From: Collimonas pratensis
GTDB lineage: Bacteria; Pseudomonadota; Gammaproteobacteria; Burkholderiales; Burkholderiaceae_D
Direction of reading: 5' to 3'
NCBI RefSeq assembly: GCF_001584185.1
Contig: NZ_CP013234.1
Coordinates: 3,286,001-3,350,000 of the forward strand
Length of the DNA: 64,000 nt
Under the pieces are notes generated by a model, which was not told where the DNA came from, searched no databases, and saw only the letters and a program-made list of their open reading frames with translations. Below, in pieces: positions 8,109 to 15,804 of the stretch (position 1 is the stretch's first letter; the number at the start of each line of letters is the position of its first letter). A program made the translations under genes and the position numbers.

Positions 8109-9125
8109 TTACTGGGTGTTTTCCTGGATGGTGGTGTCCGGATTGCTCTCGGCCTTGCGGCGGAACTGGATATGCGTGAAAAAGACATTGCGGATCTTGC
8201 GCGTCACCATGTCGCGCACGCTCACTTCTTCTTCCTGCACCGGTTCCATCAATGCCCGCTGCACCGCAAACACGCTTTGCGGCCGCTGCAGCGGATCGAT
8301 CATCAGGCACCAGCGCACCACCTGGATCAGTTCCGGCGAATACAGGCCTTCCAGCTTGCGGAAATGGCCTTCCATCTTGTCATTGACCTTGCGCTGGTCG
8401 ACCGGCTGCGGCGGCGCGCCGACCATGCAGGCAAAAATGGAAGCGCCGATACTGTAGATATCGGTCCACGGCCCAAGGTTGCCATTACGCTCATACAATT
8501 CAGCCGGAGCAAACCCGGGCGTATACATTGGGTACAGCTTGGGCGAATCGGAACGCAAAGTCTGGCGGGCGGCGCCGAAGTCCAGCAGGATCGGCGTGCC
8601 GTCGGCGCGCAGGTAGATGTTGGCCGGCTTCAGGTCCAGGTGCAGCAGCTTGTGCGTATGTACTTCGCGCAAGCCGTTCATCACGTGGCGGAACATCTTG
8701 CGGATGAATTTTTCCGACACCAGCGGCTTCTCGCCCTTGTCGCGGCGGCGCAGGATATGTTCCTGCAGCGAGCGGCCGGACTCATAGGCCATCACCATAT
8801 ACACGGTTTCATTGGCGCGGAAGAAATTGATCACGCTCACCACGTTCGGATGTGCGATGCGCGCCAGCGCGCGCCCTTCCTCGAAAAAGCATTTCAAGCC
8901 GATCCTGAAGGTCGGCAGGTTTTCCGGCGAAATCGCCGGCGCGAGTTCCCCCCATTGGCGTAACGCCAATGAACTCGGCAGATATTCTTTGATGGCGACT
9001 GCGTTGCCATCCTCATCGTATGCCAGATAGACAATACTGAACCCGCCAGAAGCAATCTTCTTTACAATGCGGTATCCAGCAATTTTTAGCCCGTCAGGCA
9101 ATGGAGCATTGTTTTGTGCGGCCAT
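8109..9125 (-). CDS. Hanks-type serine/threonine protein kinase
   Basis: The 338-residue protein is a soluble eukaryote-like kinase without a membrane segment. The glycine loop IASGGFSIVYLA is at about 24-35, the ATP-binding lysine is K46 in AIKEYLP, the catalytic loop is HLDLKPAN with D164, K166 and N169, and the DFG motif is at 182-184. The arginine of the common HRD motif is replaced by leucine, so activation-loop phosphorylation may not be needed for activity. A TPGFAPAELY segment matches the APE motif. It is encoded upstream of the PP2C phosphatase and divergent from yicC. Substrates are unknown. Confidence 0.9.
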   Translation of the reverse strand: MAAQNNAPLPDGLKIAGYRIVKKIASGGFSIVYLAYDEDGNAVAIKEYLPSSLALRQWGELAPAISPENLPTFRIGLKCFFEEGRALARIAHPNVVSVINFFRANETVYMVMAYESGRSLQEHILRRRDKGEKPLVSEKFIRKMFRHVMNGLREVHTHKLLHLDLKPANIYLRADGTPILLDFGAARQTLRSDSPKLYPMYTPGFAPAELYERNGNLGPWTDIYSIGASIFACMVGAPPQPVDQRKVNDKMEGHFRKLEGLYSPELIQVVRWCLMIDPLQRPQSVFAVQRALMEPVQEEEVSVRDMVTRKIRNVFFTHIQFRRKAESNPDTTIQENTQ

Positions 9126-9220
9126 GCGATCCTACCCTAGTAAATGGTGTAAGGATTGTCTTGATAAATCGCTGATTTGTAAAGAAAAACCCTTGCAAAC
9201 CAGAAACAAAGGACAGCATT

Positions 9221-10129
9221 TTGACTATCTGTAGCATGACAGGTTACGCCGTCGCCAATCGCGAGACGGCAGCAGGCACGATTACCATCGAGATCAAGAG
9301 CGTCAATTCGCGTTTTCTCGACCTGCAATTCCGCATCAACGACGATTTGCGCTCGCTCGAACCGGCGCTGCGCGAGGCCATTATCGGCCGCGTTGCCCGC
9401 GGCAAGGTCGAGTGCCGGCTGAGTTTCGGCCGTAAAGCCGCATCGGGCGCGTCGCAAGCCTTGAACACTGAACTGCTGGCTTCCCTGGCCGACCTGCAAA
9501 GCGCGGTACGCCAGCAATTCATCGAAGCCGCGCCGCTCACGGTCAATGAGCTGCTGCGCTGGCCCGGCGTGATCGAAGAAGCGGTGATCAGCCAGGATAC
9601 GCTGCAAGCTGACGTCCAGGCTACCATGAGCGCCACCCTGGAAGCGTTTGTCGAATCGCGCGCACGTGAAGGCGCGGCCCTGCAAGCCACGCTGATCACC
9701 CGTATCGACGCCATGGACGCCATCGTGCAGCGGATTACGCCGCTGGTGCCGCAGGTGGTGGCGCAATTCCAGCAAAAAGCCACGGAGCGGATGCAGGAAG
9801 CGCTCGGCTTGGCGCAGCAGGATGCCGGCAACAACGGCCTGTCACGCGAAGAAGCCCTGGACCGGATCCGCCAGGAAGTCACGTTGTACGGCATCCGCAT
9901 CGATATCGCTGAAGAGCTGTCGCGCCTCGCCGCCCACCTCAATGAAACCCGCCACATCCTGAAAAAAGGCGGCCAAGTCGGCAAGCGCCTGGATTTCATG
10001 ATGCAAGAACTCAATCGCGAAGCGAATACGGTGGGCTCAAAAGCGGCGATCAAGGAATTGGCTGACGCTTCCATGGAGTTGAAGCTGCTGATCGACCAGA
10101 TGCGCGAACAGGTGCAAAACCTGGAATAA
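9221..10129 (+). CDS. yicC: YicC-family endoribonuclease
   Basis: The protein has the YicC-like N-terminal domain (SMTGYAVAN, VNSRFLDLQFRI, ARGKVECRLSF) and the DUF1528 C-terminal domain ending in DFMMQELNREANTVGSKA. YicC proteins are conserved endoribonucleases linked to stationary-phase survival and RNA turnover. The TTG at 9221 is chosen because AAAGGA lies about 9 bases upstream; the ATG at 9236, matching the SMTGYA motif, lacks a visible ribosome-binding site. In many Burkholderiales gmk follows this gene, but here it is followed by a porin gene. Confidence 0.9.
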   Translation: MTICSMTGYAVANRETAAGTITIEIKSVNSRFLDLQFRINDDLRSLEPALREAIIGRVARGKVECRLSFGRKAASGASQALNTELLASLADLQSAVRQQFIEAAPLTVNELLRWPGVIEEAVISQDTLQADVQATMSATLEAFVESRAREGAALQATLITRIDAMDAIVQRITPLVPQVVAQFQQKATERMQEALGLAQQDAGNNGLSREEALDRIRQEVTLYGIRIDIAEELSRLAAHLNETRHILKKGGQVGKRLDFMMQELNREANTVGSKAAIKELADASMELKLLIDQMREQVQNLE

Positions 10130-10160
10130 AGCAGTCCCACTTTCCACTTCCCGCCTTACC

Positions 10161-10185
10161 GCTGCAGAAACAGGGTTTCTGCAGC
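10161..10185 (+). terminator. Hairpin after yicC, possible terminator
   Basis: GCTGCAGAAA and TTTCTGCAGC form a perfect 10-bp stem with a 5-base loop, 31 bases after the yicC stop. There is no T tract, so it may be a transcript stabiliser rather than a factor-independent terminator. Confidence 0.4.
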
Positions 10186-10358
10186 CTTCCACCCCTCCCG
10201 GAAAAAGCAGCCACCATTCTCAGCTTAATCCTACAGGCAAAGTTAATTGTCAATATTGCAATATCAAATGCCCTTGCGTAGCATCGGTGGCTCAAACTCA
10301 TGATAAATACATAATTCCGCCGCGGCGCTTGCAACAGCCAGGGTGGGGGGAGCCAGCA

Positions 10359-11807
10359 TTGAATATCCTTGCCTTAGTGCGCCATCTGGCGCCACTGACA
10401 GCCGCCGCAACGATCTGCGCCCATGCGGCGAATACCGACGTAGCCAAGCCAGCCGCCCACCCTGGTCCATTCAGCAGAAGCGAAGAACACGGCGAACATG
10501 GCATCATCGACGGCGACGCTATCGACCAGGGCCATGCCGCAGCGGCGCAGCCTGCAGCCAGTTCGCAACAGGCCGACAGCAAGGGCCTGATCGCCGACAG
10601 CCATCTCAACTGGCTGCTGCGCAGTTACACCGATCACCTGGAAACCCAGGGCGCCAGCACCCGCGACGCCTCGGTGCTGGGCAGCCAGCTCAACTTTGAA
10701 TCCGGCTTTACTACTGGCGCCATCGGCCTCGGTGCGGATGCCGGCCTGTTCAGCGCATTGAAGCTGAATGGCGGCAACGGCGCCGGCAACATGGTGCACG
10801 TGGATCCTGCCGGTGGTGGCAGCAATCAGCAGGCATGGACCTACTTCGGGCTGTACGACCTGAAGACCCGGGTCTCGAACACGATAGTGAAATATGGCGC
10901 GCAAATCGTCCATAACCCTTTCCTGGAACCGCATGACAACCGCGCCCTGCCGCCAACCTTCCTCGGCACCTCCCTGATCAGCACTGAAATTGCCGGCCTC
11001 AGCCTGGCTGCCGGCAGCTTTACCAGGAGCCAGCCGCGCGGACAAACCCGTTTGCAGCCCTTGCGCACGGCCTATGGCGGCATCCAGCTGGATCGTTTCA
11101 GCTATCTCGGCGGCGACTATGCCTACAGCCCGGACACCAAGGTCTCGCTGTACGCCAGCCGCGCCGAAAACGTCTGGGACCAGTACTACTCCGCCCTCTC
11201 GCACAGCATCGGCGACGCCAATACACTGTGCTGGACCGGCCAGCTGAATTACTATGCCACGCGCAACCAGGGCAGCAGCCGGCAAGGAAGCATCAACACC
11301 AATGCCTACAGCGTGGCCCTGAGCGCCCAGCACAAGGCGCATACGGTGCTGCTGGCGTATCAGAAAATCCAAGGCAAGCAGTTCTTCGATTATGTCGGCG
11401 AAGGCGCCGGCGATTTTCTCAGCAATTCGATGAACGTCGATTACAACGCTCCCGGCGAACAATCGCTGCAGCTGCGGCACACGGTAGATCTGGGCAGCTA
11501 CGGCGTGCCCGGTTTGAAAATCATGACCTGGGGTGTGCAGGGCTGGGGCGCAGATGCCTCGGCCAGCGCGGCCGCCAACGCCGATCCGGCCAGCAGCTTG
11601 TATGGCTTGTACTGGAAGAACGGCGCGCCGGTGCACGGCAAGCATTGGGAGATCGGCATGATCCCGACCTATGTGGTACAAACCGGCAAGCTGAAAGGCA
11701 GCAGCGTTAACCTGACCTTGATGCATCATCGGGCCAACGCGCAATACTCGGACGCCGGCAATACCATCTACCGGCTGGTCCTGAACATGCCCATGAATAT
11801 TTTTTAA
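10359..11807 (+). CDS. OprD-family outer-membrane porin
   Basis: The 482-residue product has an N-terminal signal peptide (NILALVRHLAPLTAAATICA with a cut near AHA) followed by an OprD-type beta-barrel. Recognisable features are SHLNWLLRSYTD, LGSQLNFESGF, GIGLGADAGL-like and YGAQIVHNPFLEPHDNR segments, with a terminal aromatic residue (MNIF) typical of outer-membrane barrels. OprD-family channels take up small organic molecules such as basic amino acids or aromatic acids. The TTG at 10359 is chosen because a GGGGGGAG ribosome-binding site lies just upstream and it begins the signal peptide. A GTG at 10287 is possible but would bury the signal sequence. The substrate is unknown. Confidence 0.85.
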   Translation: MNILALVRHLAPLTAAATICAHAANTDVAKPAAHPGPFSRSEEHGEHGIIDGDAIDQGHAAAAQPAASSQQADSKGLIADSHLNWLLRSYTDHLETQGASTRDASVLGSQLNFESGFTTGAIGLGADAGLFSALKLNGGNGAGNMVHVDPAGGGSNQQAWTYFGLYDLKTRVSNTIVKYGAQIVHNPFLEPHDNRALPPTFLGTSLISTEIAGLSLAAGSFTRSQPRGQTRLQPLRTAYGGIQLDRFSYLGGDYAYSPDTKVSLYASRAENVWDQYYSALSHSIGDANTLCWTGQLNYYATRNQGSSRQGSINTNAYSVALSAQHKAHTVLLAYQKIQGKQFFDYVGEGAGDFLSNSMNVDYNAPGEQSLQLRHTVDLGSYGVPGLKIMTWGVQGWGADASASAAANADPASSLYGLYWKNGAPVHGKHWEIGMIPTYVVQTGKLKGSSVNLTLMHHRANAQYSDAGNTIYRLVLNMPMNIF

Positions 11808-11837
11808 GCGCCGGATAAAAATGCGGACACAAAAAAA

Positions 11838-11871
11838 CCGCGGCAGAGTACAGACTGCCGCGGCTTTTTTT
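11838..11871. terminator. Bidirectional intrinsic terminator
   Basis: CCGCGGCAG and CTGCCGCGG form a 9-bp stem, with seven A residues before it and a run of T after it. It can end both the porin transcript and the convergent LprI-like/hom transcript. Confidence 0.85.
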
Positions 11872-11910
11872 CAACCGTATTGCCTGGACCGGTGATCCTG
11901 GGCGAACGGC

Positions 11911-12300
11911 TTATTTTTCGACGATGAAATTCTTCAGTTCCTTGGTGCGCTGTTCGGTGTGGGCGCGCATGCAGCCCAGGAATTCGATATCACGAATAGT
12001 GCCGCTCTCATTATAGGTATACACGGCATCGCAATCCTTCTTGCGGAAACCGACCCAGGCGCGCTGCGCTTCAATCAGCTTCTTCTTGACTTCGCCGTAG
12101 CGCACGCCATCCTGGTCCGGCTTGGTGATCTGCTTGACCAGTTGCTGATAGGTCTCGTTCAGGACTTTCTCATCTTTGTCGAAAGCAGTCTTGGCGCAGG
12201 TATTCATTTCGATCGTATTGCTCTGCGACAGACATGGATCAACCTGAGCAAACGCTGCAGCAGGCACTACCAGGCACAGGGCCATCAGCAACTTACGCAT
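11911..12300 (-). CDS. LprI-like DUF1311 secreted protein
   Basis: This 129-residue protein starts with a clear signal peptide (MRKLLMALCLVVPAAAFAQ) and then carries the LprI-like DUF1311 pattern with conserved cysteines in DPCLSQSNTIEMNTCAK, a WVGFRKKDCDA segment and a final GCMRAHTEQR. LprI of mycobacteria inhibits lysozyme, and many proteobacterial relatives are periplasmic proteins of unknown role. The ATG at 12300 has an AAGGAGAG ribosome-binding site at good spacing; an earlier ATG at 12327 would hide the signal peptide. It lies 63 bases downstream of hom and may be co-transcribed with it. Confidence 0.85.
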   Translation of the reverse strand: MRKLLMALCLVVPAAAFAQVDPCLSQSNTIEMNTCAKTAFDKDEKVLNETYQQLVKQITKPDQDGVRYGEVKKKLIEAQRAWVGFRKKDCDAVYTYNESGTIRDIEFLGCMRAHTEQRTKELKNFIVEK

Positions 12301-12363
12301 ACACTCTCCTTGGAAAAGCTTCGCCATCGGCCAGCCTGGCCGGCAGGCGAAGCGGTACTTCGA

Positions 12364-13674
12364 TCAACCCAGTTCTTCCAGCCGAATCTTGGTGACGCTG
12401 CCGACCACGGTGCTCAGCGCCTCGATCTTGACGATCGCCGCTTCCACATTCTTTTCCTGGGTCTGGTGCGTCAGCATGATGATATCAGTACGGGTCTCGT
12501 CTGCGGCTGGCTCTTTTTGCAGCATGGCGTCGATCGAAATAGAAGAGTCGGCCAGGATCCGCGTGACGTCGGCCAGCACGCCCGGCTGGTCGGCGACGTG
12601 CATGCGCAGATAGTAGCTGGTGGTGATTTCCGCCATCGGCAGGATCGGCGTGTCGGCCATGGCGTTCGGCTGGAACGCCAGGTGCGGCACACGGTGCTCT
12701 GGATCGGCGGTGGCCAGGCGCGTAATGTCGACCAGGTCGGCGATCACGGCCGAAGCTGTCGGCTCGGCGCCGGCGCCCTTGCCGTAGTACAGCGTGTCGC
12801 CGACGGCGTCGCCGCGCACCAGCACTGCATTCATGGCGCCTTCGACATTGGCGATCAGGCGCTTGCTCGGAATCAGGGTCGGATGCACGCGCAGCTCGAT
12901 ACCGCCTGGCGTGCGCTTGGTGATGCCGAGCAGCTTGATGCGGTAGCCCAGCTGTTCGGCGTAGCGGATGTCGGTAGCCTGCAGTTTGGTGATGCCTTCC
13001 ACATGCGCCTTGTTGAACTGCACCGGGATGCCGAATGCAATCGAGGCCATGATGGTCAGCTTGTGGGCGGCATCGACGCCTTCGATATCGAAGGTCGGGT
13101 CAGCTTCAGCATAGCCCAGGCGTTGTGCTTCTTTCAGCACGACGTCGAAGTCGAGACCCTTGTCGCGCATCTCGGACAGGATGAAATTGGTGGTGCCGTT
13201 GATGATGCCGGCGATCCACTGGATGCTGTTGGCGGTCAGGCCCTCGCGCAGCGCCTTGATGATCGGGATGCCGCCGGCCACCGCCGCTTCAAACGCGACG
13301 ATCACGCGCTTCTCTTGCGCCGCCTTGAAAATCTCGTTGCCATGGGTGGCGATCAGCGCCTTGTTGGCGGTCACCACATGCTTGCCGTTAGCAATCGCCT
13401 GCAATACCAGATCCTTGGCGATGCCGTAGCCGCCGATCAGTTCGATGACGATATCGATGTCGGGATTATTGACCACCAGCTTGGCGTCATTGACCACGGT
13501 GACTTCGCCGTTGGTCAACAGTTTGGCGCGCTCGGTATCGAGATCGGCCACCATGGTAATCTCGATAGCTCTCCCTGCGCGCGCTGCAATCTCTTGCTGA
13601 TTGCGCTTCAATACGTTGAACGTGCCGGAACCGACCGTACCTATGCCAAGCAAACCTACCTTGATGGATTTCAT
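12364..13674 (-). CDS. hom: Homoserine dehydrogenase
   Basis: The 436-residue protein makes L-homoserine from aspartate semialdehyde with NAD(P)H, a step of threonine and methionine synthesis. The NAD-binding GLLGIGTVGSGTFNVL is at residues 6-22, the catalytic domain includes GGIPIIKALREGL and the family signature GYAEADPTFDIEGVDAAHKL, and a C-terminal ACT domain begins near residue 352 (YYLRMHVADQPGVLADVTR), which normally senses threonine. The start at 13674 gives the standard N-terminus. alaA lies 78 bases upstream on the same strand, a common arrangement. The usual downstream thrC is absent here. Confidence 0.96.
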   Translation of the reverse strand: MKSIKVGLLGIGTVGSGTFNVLKRNQQEIAARAGRAIEITMVADLDTERAKLLTNGEVTVVNDAKLVVNNPDIDIVIELIGGYGIAKDLVLQAIANGKHVVTANKALIATHGNEIFKAAQEKRVIVAFEAAVAGGIPIIKALREGLTANSIQWIAGIINGTTNFILSEMRDKGLDFDVVLKEAQRLGYAEADPTFDIEGVDAAHKLTIMASIAFGIPVQFNKAHVEGITKLQATDIRYAEQLGYRIKLLGITKRTPGGIELRVHPTLIPSKRLIANVEGAMNAVLVRGDAVGDTLYYGKGAGAEPTASAVIADLVDITRLATADPEHRVPHLAFQPNAMADTPILPMAEITTSYYLRMHVADQPGVLADVTRILADSSISIDAMLQKEPAADETRTDIIMLTHQTQEKNVEAAIVKIEALSTVVGSVTKIRLEELG

Positions 13675-13752
13675 GATCTCTGCTGTCTGTGAAAAAATCT
13701 GCTGATACCGGAGCGGCAACCGTGCCCGCCCGGCGTGTTAAAAAACCTTATT

Positions 13753-14982
13753 TCAAGCCTTGCCGTTGCGCCGGCGATAGCCTTCCAGGAAACTCGCGAT
13801 GCGGCCCATCGAATCGGCCAGGTCATCAGTGTTCGGCAAGAACACTACGCGAAAATGATCCGGCGTCGGGCAGTTGAAACCGGTGCCCTGCACGATCAGT
13901 ACGCGCTGTTCCGCCAGCAATTCGTAGGCGAAGTCCTGGTCGTCGGCGATCGGATACATCTTCGGATCGAGGCGCGGGAACATGTACAGCGCAGCTTTTG
14001 GCTTGACGCAGGTGACGCCCGGAATATCGGTCAGCAACTGATACGCCAGATCGCGCTGGCGCGTCAGGCGGCCATGCGGCCCGACCAGATCGTTGATGCT
14101 TTGATAGCCGCCCAGCGCGGTCTGGATCGCGTACTGCCCCGGCGCGTTGGCGCACAGGCGCATCGAGGCCAGCATGTTCAGGCCTTCAATATAACCCTTG
14201 GCATGCTTTTTCTCGCCCGACACCACCATCCAGCCGGCGCGGTAGCCGCAGGAACGATAGTTTTTCGACAAGCCGTTGAAAGTGATGAACAGCACGTCGT
14301 CCGCCAGCGCAGCCAGCGAGGTATGGGTTTCACCATCGTACAAGACCTTGTCGTAGATCTCATCGGCGAAAATGATCAGCTGGTGCTGGCGCGCCAGGTC
14401 GACGATCTGCTGCAGCAGTTCCACCGGATAGAGGGCGCCGGTTGGATTGTTCGGGTTGATGACGACGATCGCCCGCGTGTTGCTGTTGATCTTCTTCTTG
14501 ATGTCTTCGATATCCGGAAACCAGCCGGCCTGCTCGTCGCACACGTAGTGGCGCGGCGTGCCGCCCGACAGGCTGACGGCGGCGGTCCAGAGCGGATAGT
14601 CGGGCGCCGGCACCAGCACCTCGTCGCCAGTGTTGAGCAGCGCGTTCATGCTCATCACGATCAATTCGGAAGCGCCGTTGCCCAGGTAGATGTCGTCGAT
14701 GGTGACGCCCTGGATCTGCTTTTGCTGGCAGTAATGCATGACCGACTTGCGCGGCGCAAACATGCCCTTGGAATCGGTATAGCCGGAGGCGTTGCCCATG
14801 TTGCGGATCATGTCCTGCACGATTTCATCGGGCGGCTCGAAACCGAACACCGCCAGGTTGCCGATGTTCAGCTTGATGATCTTATGGCCTTCTTCTTCCA
14901 TCTGCCGGGCTTTTTCCAGCACGGGGCCACGGATGTCGTAACAGACATCATCCAGTTTTTTCGATTTTTGAATCGGTCGCAC
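13753..14982 (-). CDS. alaA: Glutamate-pyruvate aminotransferase AlaA
   Basis: This 409-residue class I PLP-dependent aminotransferase is close along its whole length to E. coli AlaA. Shared blocks are VCYDIRGPVLEKARQMEEEG, KLNIGN, NPNNPTGA near residue 177, IIFADEIYDKVLYD, and the PLP-lysine region FNGLSKNYRSCGYRAGW near 239. It transfers the amino group of glutamate to pyruvate to make alanine. Translation begins at GTG, followed by the conserved RPIQKSKKLDD. The gene is immediately upstream of hom. Confidence 0.95.
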   Translation of the reverse strand: MRPIQKSKKLDDVCYDIRGPVLEKARQMEEEGHKIIKLNIGNLAVFGFEPPDEIVQDMIRNMGNASGYTDSKGMFAPRKSVMHYCQQKQIQGVTIDDIYLGNGASELIVMSMNALLNTGDEVLVPAPDYPLWTAAVSLSGGTPRHYVCDEQAGWFPDIEDIKKKINSNTRAIVVINPNNPTGALYPVELLQQIVDLARQHQLIIFADEIYDKVLYDGETHTSLAALADDVLFITFNGLSKNYRSCGYRAGWMVVSGEKKHAKGYIEGLNMLASMRLCANAPGQYAIQTALGGYQSINDLVGPHGRLTRQRDLAYQLLTDIPGVTCVKPKAALYMFPRLDPKMYPIADDQDFAYELLAEQRVLIVQGTGFNCPTPDHFRVVFLPNTDDLADSMGRIASFLEGYRRRNGKA

Positions 14983-15405
14983 AGCACAATTCCTTGTATT
15001 TTACGCAACATTATCCAGCTTTAAAAAGCTGTCTGGAAAATTGGGGTATCGTCACACGGGAGTAGGTGCGCCGCAACAAATGCTTGCGGCTACCCCTTGT
15101 AAGGGTGCCCCAGGGTTATGCACCCTAGCATTTCACGACTTTTCAGACAGCTTTTCGGCGGTGCACAAAACATCGCCAGAACCATCCATTCTGCCGAAAG
15201 CGTGGGGTTTTATCAATCAATACCGCAAGCTTATGGGCGGAAAACGCTACAATGCAGCACTTTATTTTCCATTTTCCGGGAATTTACACGCCGTCCGCGG
15301 TCTATCCTTAGGTTTTTCCAAATTGTCATCCCGCCGGCCATGACATGTTAACTACTTGCCGGACAGAGTGTCGTGCTCAGTCCCCAACTATTTAAAGATA
15401 AAGCA
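14983..15405. other. Intergenic region between divergent alaA and the Mth938-like gene
   Basis: These 423 bases separate two divergent transcription units and must hold both promoters. No coding sequence is convincing. The one clear structure is the long inverted repeat listed at 15023-15155. Confidence 0.6.
15023..15155. repeat. 133-bp element with 16-17 base terminal inverted repeats
   Basis: The left end AAAAGCTGTCTGGAAAA (15024-15040) pairs with the right end TTTTCAGACAGCTTTT (15140-15155), with one bulged base. Between them are shorter GC-rich pairs such as GGGGTA with TACCCC and AGGGTGC with GCACCCT. Folded as RNA it would form a long stem. It could be a MITE-like relic or a structured leader. 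Confidence 0.5.
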
Positions 15406-15804
15406 ATGAAGCTACATACCACCTCGACCCAGCAATATCAGACGGTCACGGCCTACGATGACAAGGGCGTGGAAATCAACGCGATCCGCTACGAACACAG
15501 CTTGCTGGTGCTGCCGGAATCGGCGCCGGCGGTGTGGCCGGTCGCCAGTTTCGACGCCCTCACCGCGGAACACTTTGCCCATATAGACAGCACTCGGCCC
15601 GATGTCGTGATCCTCGGCACCGGCCTGCGGCAGCGTTTCGTGCACCCGAAACTGACCACCGTGCTGACCGCGCGCCGCATCGGCGTCGAATGCATGGATA
15701 ACCAGGCAGCTTGCCGCACCTACAATATTTTGATGGCTGAAGGACGCAAAGTCGTGCTCGCCCTGATTTTCGATACCAACGAGGAAACCGCCCAAGATGC
15801 GTGA
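15406..15804 (+). CDS. Mth938-domain (DUF498) protein
   Basis: The 132-residue product has the Mth938/NDUFAF3-like fold pattern: VWPVASFDALTAEHF, then VILGTGLRQRF near residue 70, and GVECMDNQAACRTYNILMAE near 100, ending in VVLALIF. The bacterial family has no established biochemical activity; a eukaryotic relative is a complex I assembly factor. The ATG at 15406 begins the conserved MKLH segment; an in-frame start 33 bases upstream is weaker. It overlaps the next gene (arnT) by 8 bases, so it leads the arn cluster and is probably translationally coupled to it. Confidence 0.82.
   Translation: MKLHTTSTQQYQTVTAYDDKGVEINAIRYEHSLLVLPESAPAVWPVASFDALTAEHFAHIDSTRPDVVILGTGLRQRFVHPKLTTVLTARRIGVECMDNQAACRTYNILMAEGRKVVLALIFDTNEETAQDA

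Noticed and set aside
11959..13692. Long plus-strand open frame across hom
   Set aside because: It is antisense to a complete homoserine dehydrogenase and carries no domain signal.
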